The translations under genes were made by a program, and so were the position numbers. This document shows positions 1-5,489 of a stretch of DNA of 5,489 bases, one piece after another. The stretch's first letter is position 1; every line of letters starts with the position of its first letter. The notes under the pieces were generated by a model. It searched no databases and was not told the DNA's origin. It saw only the letters and a program-made list of their open reading frames with translations. The stretch comes from DATFQE01 sp035264445 (lineage in GTDB: Bacteria; Actinomycetota; Thermoleophilia; Gaiellales; Gaiellaceae), in the NCBI GenBank assembly GCA_035264445.1, contig DATFQE010000121.1, positions 1 through 5,489 on the forward strand. The letters are read 5' to 3'.

Positions 1-862
1 TCGGCCCGTCGGGCACGAACTCGGCCGGCAACCCCAGCCGCAGAAACCAGCTGACCATCGCGAGCTGCGGCGGCTTCTCCATGCCGTAGTGCATCGCGTC
101 GATCACGGCGATGTCGGCCTCCTCGGCGAGCTCCCTGAACACGCGCACCTTCTCCTGGACCCAGTCGATCCGGCAGTTCGTCGCGGCGTTCCCCGTGACG
201 TACGTCTCGCACCCCCGCTCGATCGACGCCTGGAGGATCTCGGCGTCCGCTCCCCCGCCCGCGGCGACGGCAACACGCCCCGCTTGCGATCGCGGGCGCG
301 AGATCACGTGCACCTTGATCTCCGGGCCCAGGAAGACGCGAAAGGCCTCCGCGAGCCCCTCGAGCGAGAGGCCGCTGTCGCCGATGATCGCGGCGCCGCC
401 CGGAATCCCGTCCGCGATCGGGTAGTACTCCTCGAGCGCCTCGAGGCCGACCCCGGCCGCGCACAGGCGCGACGGCGAGACCTCCGGGTGCATGTCGAGC
501 GGCGCATGGGCGTGGAAGAAGCCGCAGCTTCGCTGCTTCAGCGACTGGAAGCTCTCACGCGAGAGCGGCAGGAACCCGGGCTCGTCCGCGAAGTCGAGCG
601 GATGCTCCGAGAAGAGGAGCGTGCCCGGCTCCAACCCCGCCACGATCCTGTCGCTCGGGAAGACACACGTTGCGACACGCTCGACCTCGCCCTCGCCGCG
701 GACCATCAGCCCGTTCCACTTCCCCTCGTACCCGGGCTCGACGTACTGACGCCAGTACGGCTCGCCGTAGACGGCCTCGAAGGCCGGCGACCAGTCGTCG
801 TTCTCGACCTCGGCGACCCGGAAGTAGCCGTCGAGCTCGCCGACGACCTCGTCGAGCTTCAC
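1..862 (-). CDS. Nif3-like dinuclear metal center protein, 3' end cut by window edge
   Basis: This is a Nif3/YbgI/DUF34-family protein; its biochemical role is poorly defined even in well-studied members. The 287 visible residues follow the family plan: WNGLMVRG near residues 49-56 (where relatives have a DNxGLQVG-like motif), an FSEHPLDF segment at 84-91, HAHAPLD at 117-123, a glycine-rich AGGGADAEIL stretch at 201-210, YVTGN at 221-225, and AMHYGMEK at 256-263. Candidate metal ligands are H87, D123, H258 and E262; the H258/E262 spacing of four matches the His/Glu pair of YbgI. Where YbgI-type proteins have two adjacent histidines, this one has E86-H87. It lacks the long central insertion of YqfO-type relatives, so it is the short form. 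The GTG start overlaps the ligD stop by 4 bases and has a GAAGG motif 7 bases upstream; the next in-frame ATG (codon 53) would remove conserved sequence. The frame is open to position 1, so the C-terminus is missing. Family assignment is by motif recognition. Confidence 0.82.
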   Translation of the reverse strand, partial: MKLDEVVGELDGYFRVAEVENDDWSPAFEAVYGEPYWRQYVEPGYEGKWNGLMVRGEGEVERVATCVFPSDRIVAGLEPGTLLFSEHPLDFADEPGFLPLSRESFQSLKQRSCGFFHAHAPLDMHPEVSPSRLCAAGVGLEALEEYYPIADGIPGGAAIIGDSGLSLEGLAEAFRVFLGPEIKVHVISRPRSQAGRVAVAAGGGADAEILQASIERGCETYVTGNAATNCRIDWVQEKVRVFRELAEEADIAVIDAMHYGMEKPPQLAMVSWFLRLGLPAEFVPDGP

Positions 863-3195
863 TGCAGCGCCTTCAGGGCCTGACTGAGCGACTGCTTGGT
901 CGTCAGGACGCCTTCGAACAGGTCGCCGTCGGCGTTCACCCGGTCGAGAACGACGTCCATCGTGAAGGCGGCCGGATCGAGTGACTCGTCGACCTCCTCC
1001 CAGCGCAACGGCGTGGAGACCGGCGCGCCGGGCTTCGGCCGCACCGAGTAAACGGAGGCGATCGTCTTCCCTTCGCCGTTCTGGTTGGCGTCGATCAGGA
1101 CGCCCTTCCGCTTGGCCTTCGCCCACTCCGTCGTCGCGAGGCGCGGGTGCGCCCTTGCGATCGCCCCGGCGACGATCTCGGAGAAGCGACGCGTGTCGGC
1201 GAACGTCGAGCGCCGGTCGATCGGGACGAGCACGTGGATGCCCTCCGAGCCGCTCGTCTTCGCGAACGAGACGAGGCCGAGCGCGTCGAGCGCCTGCTTG
1301 ACGAGCAGCGCGACCTCGATCGTCTCGGGGAAGCCGACGTCCGGGGACGGATCGAGGTCGAAGAGCACGAAGTCGGGACGCTCGGGCTTGTCGATTCGCG
1401 AGTACCACGTGTTGCAGTCGATGCAGCCCATGTTGACCATCCAGAGCAGCGAGAGATCGTCGTTGACCACCGGCGCCTGGATCCGCCGCCGCTGTCGCGG
1501 CGTGTCGCGCGTCGTCACCTCGACCTCGACGCGCTTGATCCAGTCGGGCATGTGCGTCGGCGCGTCTTTCTGGAAGAAGAACTTGCCCTTCCACCCGTCG
1601 GGGTAGCGCTTCATCGTGAACGGCCTGTCTTTCAGGTGCGGCACGAGCGCCGGCGCGATGTCCCGGTAGTAGCGGACCAGGTCGCCCTTGGTGATCCCCT
1701 CCTCGGGCCAGAAGAGCTTGTCCCGGTTGGTCACGCGAAGGACGCGGTTGCCCCTACGGAGCTCGTCCGGGAGCGGCTCCTCGCGGTGCACCTGCTCCGG
1801 TTCCTTGTCTTCGCGAAGACCCTGGTAGGACGGCGCGCGGAGGTGGCCGTCGTGTGTCCACTCAACGAACTCGACCTCGGCGACGAGCTTCGGCTCGACC
1901 CAGGCCACGTCGCCCTTGCGCACCTTCGGCATCTTCGGTACCTCGGCGAAGGGTGCGTCGGGGCGCTCGAGCGGCTTCAGCAGCTTCAGGAGGCGGCCGA
2001 TCTCGCCGTCGGTGAACCCGGTGCCGACGTTCCCGACGTAGCGGAGCTCACCGCCTTCGTAGGTGCCGAGCACGAGCGAGCCGAAGCTGCCGGCCCGACG
2101 ACCCTGGCCCTTCGTGTAGCCGGCGATCACGAACTCCTGCCGGCTGTGGGTCTTGACCTTGAGCCACTGGCTGGTGCGACGACCGGGCTCGTAGCGCGAG
2201 TCCGGCCTTTTGGCGATCACGCCCTCGTAGTCCTGCTCCTTCGCGGCCTCGTACAGGCCCTCCCCGTCCTCGAACGCCTCCGAGATCTGCACGTCCGCCT
2301 TCCGGCGGTCCAGCAACGCCTCGAGCCGTTCGCGCCGCTCGACGAGCGGAAGGTTGATCACCGGCCCGCCCTCGACCTCGAGCACGTCGAAGACGACGTA
2401 GATGTAGCGCGTATCCGGCTTGCCCTGCTGCATCGCCGAAAAGGTCGCGCGGCCCTCGTCGTCGAGCGCGCAGATCTCGCCGTCGAGGACGCAGTCCGGC
2501 GTCTTCACCGCCCGCTCGAGGGCACGCCGGACCGTCGGGAAGCGCGGCGTCAGGTCGTTGTCGTTCCGGCTCAGGAACTGGGCCTCGCCGCCGTACACGT
2601 ACGCGATCGCCCGGTAGCCGTCCCACTTGATCTCGTAGAGCCAATCGCCCCCCTTCGGCAGCTCCTTCGCGAGGGTTGCGAGCATCGGCTTGTAGCGGCG
2701 CCGGCCGCGCTGTTGCACGGCGCCGGCGCCGGCGGCGTCCTCCCGCTTGCGCAGGAGCAGCCAGTTCTTCGGATCGCCGTCGAGCTTGGCCGGTACGAGC
2801 GTCCACGTCCCCTCGAGCTTCTCGCCGTGGAGGCGAACGGTCAGCCCGCCGTCCTTCTTCTCTTCGACGAGCTCGTAGGTGCCGCGATCCCAGATCTCGA
2901 CGGTGCCCGCCCCGTAGTTGCCCTTGGGAATCTCGCCCTCGAAGCCGGCGTAGTCGAGCGGGTGGTCCTCGACATGGACCGCGAGGGCGCGCTGGCCGGG
3001 CTCGAGCGGAATCCCCTTCGGCACGGCCCAGCTCGCCAGGGCGCCGTTGCGCTCGAGCCGGAAGTCGTAGTGGAGCCGCCTGGCGTCGTGCCGCTGGACG
3101 ACGAAAATCGGCTCTTTGCCGCGCTCCCCGGAGCCGAACGGCTCCGGCGTCGCCTCTGGATCCCGTTTCTTGCGGTACTCCCGAAGAGTGGCCAT
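859..3195 (-). CDS. ligD: Multifunctional non-homologous end-joining DNA ligase LigD (phosphoesterase-ligase-polymerase)
   Basis: LigD repairs double-strand breaks with Ku in bacterial end joining: it trims 3' ends, fills or extends them and seals nicks using ATP. The 778-residue protein has three domains. The 3'-phosphoesterase (about 1-150) carries H36, H42, D44, R46, H78 and Y82, with the same spacing as the catalytic set of Pseudomonas aeruginosa LigD. The ATP-dependent ligase (about 165-455) has nucleotidyl-transfer motif KWDGYR with K190 as the AMP-accepting lysine, LDGEI at 237-241, VVFDVL near 267-272, EGVIAKR at 324-330 and WLKVK at 344-348, followed by an OB-fold. The primase-like polymerase (about 480-775) has FDLDPS with D613 and D615, KTSGSEGIHV at 646-655, and a third acidic residue D702. 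The order is the Pseudomonas type, not the mycobacterial polymerase-first order. The ATG start gives the typical MATLREYRKKRDPEATPEP beginning, though no clear Shine-Dalgarno precedes it. No Ku gene is in the window. It appears intact. Confidence 0.97.
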   Translation of the reverse strand: MATLREYRKKRDPEATPEPFGSGERGKEPIFVVQRHDARRLHYDFRLERNGALASWAVPKGIPLEPGQRALAVHVEDHPLDYAGFEGEIPKGNYGAGTVEIWDRGTYELVEEKKDGGLTVRLHGEKLEGTWTLVPAKLDGDPKNWLLLRKREDAAGAGAVQQRGRRRYKPMLATLAKELPKGGDWLYEIKWDGYRAIAYVYGGEAQFLSRNDNDLTPRFPTVRRALERAVKTPDCVLDGEICALDDEGRATFSAMQQGKPDTRYIYVVFDVLEVEGGPVINLPLVERRERLEALLDRRKADVQISEAFEDGEGLYEAAKEQDYEGVIAKRPDSRYEPGRRTSQWLKVKTHSRQEFVIAGYTKGQGRRAGSFGSLVLGTYEGGELRYVGNVGTGFTDGEIGRLLKLLKPLERPDAPFAEVPKMPKVRKGDVAWVEPKLVAEVEFVEWTHDGHLRAPSYQGLREDKEPEQVHREEPLPDELRRGNRVLRVTNRDKLFWPEEGITKGDLVRYYRDIAPALVPHLKDRPFTMKRYPDGWKGKFFFQKDAPTHMPDWIKRVEVEVTTRDTPRQRRRIQAPVVNDDLSLLWMVNMGCIDCNTWYSRIDKPERPDFVLFDLDPSPDVGFPETIEVALLVKQALDALGLVSFAKTSGSEGIHVLVPIDRRSTFADTRRFSEIVAGAIARAHPRLATTEWAKAKRKGVLIDANQNGEGKTIASVYSVRPKPGAPVSTPLRWEEVDESLDPAAFTMDVVLDRVNADGDLFEGVLTTKQSLSQALKALQ
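863..874 (-). promoter_or_regulatory. Likely ribosome binding site for the Nif3-like gene
   Basis: On the minus strand, GAAGG (874-870) lies 7 bases before the GTG start at 862-860, inside the last codons of ligD. It supports the GTG start and translation coupled to the end of ligD, although the same bases also encode LigD residues and may be coincidental. Confidence 0.45.
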
Positions 3196-3218
3196 ATCTG
3201 TTGACTACTTACCGAAAC

Positions 3219-3232
3219 GTGTCGGCTGACAC
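3219..3232. repeat. Short inverted repeat GTGTC-N4-GACAC upstream of ligD
   Basis: GTGTCGGCTGACAC has perfect 5-base arms around a 4-base centre and lies 24 bases before the ligD start codon. It could be an operator half-site pair for a dimeric regulator. It is short enough to arise by chance, and no T run follows it on either strand, so it is not a terminator. Confidence 0.3.
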
Positions 3233-3241
3233 ATACCTACT

Positions 3242-3271
3242 GGTGGAAAACACTGTGGATCTTGTGGAGAA
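3242..3271 (-). other. Cluster of three DnaA-box-like 9-mers
   Basis: Read on the minus strand, three 9-mers lie in the same orientation within 30 bases: TTCTCCACA (3271-3263), AGATCCACA (3262-3254) and TTTTCCACC (3250-3242). Against the DnaA box consensus TTATCCACA (TTGTCCACA in many actinobacteria) they have one, two and two mismatches. The first two abut and the third starts three bases later. No replication genes are nearby, so if real these are more likely DnaA-titration or DnaA-regulated sites than an origin. Chance similarity is possible. Confidence 0.25.
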
Positions 3272-3274
3272 AGC

Positions 3275-4240
3275 TTAAGCCCGCTGAGGAGCCGCGACGA
3301 CGTCGGCGAACACGCCCAGCGCGCGATAACGATCGCGCCTCCGGCGGCGCAGCTCGTCGCCCGGAATGCCCTCGATCTCGCTCAGCGACGCCTCGAGCGA
3401 GGTCGCAAGCAGCTGGGCGGCCGCGTCGTAATCCGTGTGCGCGCCGCCCTCCGGCTCCGGGACGATCGCGTCGATGATCCCGAACTCGAGCGAGTGGACC
3501 GCGTCGGGGCGAAACGCCGCAGCCGCCTTCTCGCGCTCGCCGGCGTCCCGCCAGAGGATCGCCGCGCAGCCCTCGGGTGAGATCACGACGTAGATCGCGT
3601 TCTCCTGCATGAGCACGCGGTCGGCGAGCCCGATCGCGACTGCGCCGCCCGAGCTGCCCTCGCCGATCACGCACGCGACGATCGGCACGCTGAGCCGCGC
3701 CATCAACGCCTGCGAGCGCGCGATCGCGCCGCCCTGCCCATGCTGCTCGGCTGCGACCCCGGGATAGGCCCCCGGCGTGTCGATCAGCGAGATCACGGGG
3801 AAGCGGTGCCGCTCGGAGATCTCCATCACGCGCATCGCCTTGCGATAGCCCTCTGGATGCGTCATCCCGAAATTGCGCTTGGTGCGCTCGTGGATGTCGC
3901 GCCCTTTCTGGGTGCCCATGAACCCGACCGTTCGCCCGCGGAAGATGCCGAGCCCGGCCACGAGCGCCGGGTCCTCGGCGCGGGCCCGGTCGCCGTGGAG
4001 CTCGACGAACTCGTCGAGCATGCGCTCGATGTAGTCGAGGACGTACGGGCGCTCGTCGTGTCGCGCCGCCTCGACCGCGCGCCAGATCTCCTCGTCGCTC
4101 GGCTCCTCCGAGATCCGGTCGAGCTGCCGCTGGAGCCGCTCGAGCTCGCCCGACAGCCGCGTGCCGCCGAGCAGGCGCAGGTTCCTGAGCCGGCTCAGGC
4201 GCTCGCGGAGCCGGAGCTCGGCCTCGCTATTGCTGGCCAT
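3275..4240 (-). CDS. accA: Acetyl-CoA carboxylase carboxyltransferase subunit alpha
   Basis: AccA pairs with AccD to form the cytoplasmic carboxyltransferase that moves the carboxyl group from carboxybiotin to acetyl-CoA, giving malonyl-CoA for fatty acid synthesis. The 321 residues match the usual length of about 315-320. Residues 1-60 are a charged, probably helical alpha-subunit N-terminus. The crotonase-fold core shows LVAGLGIFRGRTVGFMGTQK (93-112), GMTHPEGYRKAMRVME (125-140), IDTPGAYPG (153-161), AEQHGQGGAIA near 164-174, GEGSSGGAVAIG (193-204) and SPEGCAAILWRD (221-232), all AccA signatures. It ends in an Arg-rich segment. The ATG start lies inside accD, with a 14-base overlap in a different frame; no strong Shine-Dalgarno is seen, consistent with coupled translation. 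No in-frame start lies just upstream and the next in-frame ATG is codon 74, so the start is fairly secure. The TAA stop lies in a GCTTAAGC palindrome. Confidence 0.97.
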   Translation of the reverse strand: MASNSEAELRLRERLSRLRNLRLLGGTRLSGELERLQRQLDRISEEPSDEEIWRAVEAARHDERPYVLDYIERMLDEFVELHGDRARAEDPALVAGLGIFRGRTVGFMGTQKGRDIHERTKRNFGMTHPEGYRKAMRVMEISERHRFPVISLIDTPGAYPGVAAEQHGQGGAIARSQALMARLSVPIVACVIGEGSSGGAVAIGLADRVLMQENAIYVVISPEGCAAILWRDAGEREKAAAAFRPDAVHSLEFGIIDAIVPEPEGGAHTDYDAAAQLLATSLEASLSEIEGIPGDELRRRRRDRYRALGVFADVVAAPQRA

Positions 4241-5081
4241 TGCTGCCGTTGCCGAAGAGCCGGAGCAGGCGGGCGACGTACGCGCGCAGCTCGGGCCGCG
4301 GGACGAGCGCGTCGATATGGCCGAAGCGCATGTTCGACTCCGCGAGCCCGAAGTCGGCGGGCAGCTTCTCCCGCGTCGTCTGCTGGACGACGCGCGGGCC
4401 GGTGAACGACATCAGCGCGCCCGGCTCCGCAACCAGCACGTCGCCCAGGCTCGCGAAGCTGGCGAGCACGCCGGCCGTCGTCGGATGCGCCATGACGCTG
4501 ATGAAGCCGCAGCGGGCGTCGCGGAGGTCCTCGACGGCGCAGACGGTCTTCGGGAGCTGCATCAGCGAGAGGATTCCCTCCTGCATGCGGGCGCCGCCCG
4601 AGGCCGTCACCGAGACGAGCGGGACGCCGCGCTCGGCCGCGCTGTCGCACGCGCGGGCGAACTTCTCGCCGACGACGCTGCCCATCGACCCGCCCATGAA
4701 CGAGAAGTCCATCACCGCGAGCTGGCAAGCCTCCTCCTCGATCACGGCCCGCCCGATCACCATCGCGTCACCGAGCCCGGTGGTCATCTCGGCTTCGGCG
4801 AGGCGCTCCGTGTACGGCCTCAGGTCGAAGAACTGGAGCGGGTCCTCCGAGCGGAGGTCGGCGTGCTCCTCCACGAAGCTGCCCTCGTCGGCGAGCTGCG
4901 CGATGCGCGCGCGGGCCCTGACCGGGAAGTGGTGCCCGCACTGCGGGCAGACCCGGAGGTGCTCGTCGAGCTCGTCGTCGCGGTAGTGCGACCCACAGCC
5001 CGGGCACGTGTTCGGATGCGGCTTTCCCTTGTCGGGCTCCGGCATGTTCTTGTGCTCGATCGAGACGTCGATCCGGGCCAC
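4227..5081 (-). CDS. accD: Acetyl-CoA carboxylase carboxyltransferase subunit beta, zinc-binding
   Basis: AccD is the other half of the carboxyltransferase and contributes to binding the acetyl-CoA and carboxybiotin substrates. The 284-residue protein is close to the usual 285-305. Its N-terminal zinc ribbon has four cysteines, C26-x2-C29 and C45-x2-C48, with the same spacing as E. coli AccD. The crotonase-fold core contains MDFSFMGGSMGSVVGEK (124-140), the oxyanion-type motif ASGGARMQEG (160-169), MAHPTTAGVLASFA (197-210) and SFTGPRVVQQT (225-235), all typical of AccD. The listed start is a GTG 6 bases after the upstream stop; an alternative ATG at codon 13 (5045-5043) would still keep the zinc ribbon, and neither has a clear Shine-Dalgarno, so the start is uncertain by 12 residues. 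The 3' end overlaps accA by 14 bases, fitting equal expression of the two subunits. Biotin carboxylase and biotin carrier genes are not adjacent here. Confidence 0.97.
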   Translation of the reverse strand: MARIDVSIEHKNMPEPDKGKPHPNTCPGCGSHYRDDELDEHLRVCPQCGHHFPVRARARIAQLADEGSFVEEHADLRSEDPLQFFDLRPYTERLAEAEMTTGLGDAMVIGRAVIEEEACQLAVMDFSFMGGSMGSVVGEKFARACDSAAERGVPLVSVTASGGARMQEGILSLMQLPKTVCAVEDLRDARCGFISVMAHPTTAGVLASFASLGDVLVAEPGALMSFTGPRVVQQTTREKLPADFGLAESNMRFGHIDALVPRPELRAYVARLLRLFGNGSNGQQ

Positions 5082-5087
5082 TGGCGG

Positions 5088-5489
5088 TCAGTCTAATCCG
5101 AGCGCGGCGGCCAGCCGTTTCAGCTTCGGTACGTTCTCGGGTTCGGGGAGGAAGGCGGTGAAGCCCGCGCCGACAATCGGCGCCCGCTCGCGGATCCGCA
5201 GCAGGAACGCCTCGGCCTCTCCGAGCGTGGGCCCGCCCGGCTCCGGCATGAATGCGGCGATCTCACCGGGCGCGAGCGCGTCGCAGTCGAAAGCGATGTA
5301 TGCACACCCGACGCCGTCGAGCGCACGCTCGAGACCGTCCTCGCCGACGTGGACTCCACTCGACGCGATGAAGTCCTCCTCCGGCGGATCGAGGTTCCGC
5401 GCGGCGACGAGGACGACGTCGTCGGCGTTCACGGTCCCGGCGTCGATCAGCGTGCGCAACGGCGTGGCCCAGGGATTGCCCGACGGCGA
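5088..5489 (-). CDS. Ureohydrolase (arginase/agmatinase family) protein, 5' end beyond window
   Basis: The final 133 residues of a ureohydrolase-fold protein are visible; the frame is open to the right edge, so the true start and first metal motifs lie outside. Family members hydrolyse guanidino compounds such as arginine, agmatine or formiminoglutamate with two manganese ions. The evidence is GNPWATPLRTLI (4-15), VLVAARNLDPPEEDFI near 26-41, the third metal motif AFDCDAL (66-72) followed by MPEPGG (81-86) and a Glu a few residues later, and a C-terminal IVGAGFTAFLPEPEN segment (105-119). D68 and D70 are the expected metal ligands. The usual DP after that motif is replaced by AP, and the PGTGTP-like loop by IAAFMPEPGG, so the substrate cannot be assigned. 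An internal TTG at 5459 is unlikely to be the start because family-like sequence continues upstream. Its stop lies 6 bases before accD, suggesting cotranscription. Confidence 0.8.
   Translation of the reverse strand, partial: SPSGNPWATPLRTLIDAGTVNADDVVLVAARNLDPPEEDFIASSGVHVGEDGLERALDGVGCAYIAFDCDALAPGEIAAFMPEPGGPTLGEAEAFLLRIRERAPIVGAGFTAFLPEPENVPKLKRLAAALGLD

Larger units (their letters stand above)
3196..3274 (-). promoter_or_regulatory. Intergenic region before ligD, probable promoter region
   Basis: This 79-base gap is the only intergenic space of note. It is about 47% G+C by count (37 of 79), well below the surrounding coding sequence. It separates accA from ligD, both on the minus strand, so it should hold either an accA transcript end, a ligD promoter, or both. 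I could not identify a convincing -35/-10 pair on the minus strand or a hairpin followed by a T run. It contains a short inverted repeat and three DnaA-box-like 9-mers, listed separately. The promoter role is inferred from position and composition. Confidence 0.4.

Noticed and set aside
89..883. Plus-strand open frame of 264 codons opposite the Nif3-like gene
   Set aside because: Low-complexity Arg/Leu/Asp composition, while the opposite strand has clear Nif3-family motifs over the same bases.
1147..3204. A 685-codon open frame on the plus strand, antisense to ligD
   Set aside because: Its product is Arg/Leu/Val/Asp-rich with no recognisable motif, and it mirrors the codon pattern of ligD; long antisense frames are expected in high-GC genes with G/C third positions.
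3201..3236. Plus-strand TTGACT as a -35 element
   Set aside because: No acceptable -10 element lies 16-18 bases downstream, and no plus-strand gene would be served.
3241..3290. Possible rho-independent terminator after accA
   Set aside because: There is a GCTTAAGC palindrome at the stop and some short complementary pieces, but no GC-rich stem followed by a T run on the minus strand.
4161..5096. Plus-strand open frame of 311 codons opposite accD
   Set aside because: It is the antisense shadow of accD; the translation has no family-like features.
1..5489. tRNA, rRNA, CRISPR, insertion sequence or prophage signatures
   Set aside because: The window is nearly all coding for five housekeeping or repair genes; no cloverleaf, spaced direct repeats, transposase or terminal inverted repeats were seen.

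Overview
The window is high-GC bacterial DNA, about two-thirds G+C by eye, with strong G/C third-position preference and frequent Leu-Glu (CTCGAG) codon pairs. It is gene-dense, and all five genes I can support lie on the minus strand, so transcription runs from high to low coordinates. Separate accD and accA genes encoding a zinc-finger beta subunit and an alpha subunit, a three-domain LigD and the codon use would fit a deep-branching actinobacterium (Thermoleophilia-like). That placement is inference; no rRNA or other marker is present.

In the direction of transcription, the window opens inside a ureohydrolase (arginase/agmatinase family) gene that runs off the right edge (5489-5088). After 6 bases comes accD (5081-4227), the acetyl-CoA carboxylase carboxyltransferase beta subunit. 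It overlaps accA (4240-3275), the alpha subunit, by 14 bases. Together accD and accA encode a complete carboxyltransferase. Biotin carboxylase and biotin carrier protein are not in the window. The tight spacing suggests these three genes form one transcript.

A 79-base gap (3274-3196) follows. It is the only real intergenic space and is clearly richer in A+T (about 47% G+C). It holds three same-orientation 9-mers resembling DnaA boxes and a small GTGTC/GACAC inverted repeat. It is the likeliest place for a promoter serving the next two genes.

The second block starts with ligD (3195-859), a three-domain repair enzyme in the order phosphoesterase, ATP-dependent ligase, primase-like polymerase, with all three catalytic centres visible. 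Its stop codon overlaps by 4 bases the GTG start of a Nif3-like dinuclear-metal protein (862-1), which runs off the left edge. Translational coupling of a Nif3-family protein to LigD is the most interesting feature here. The Nif3-like protein also has Glu-His where the family usually has His-His at the metal site. No Ku gene, RNA gene, mobile element, CRISPR array or large repeat was seen.
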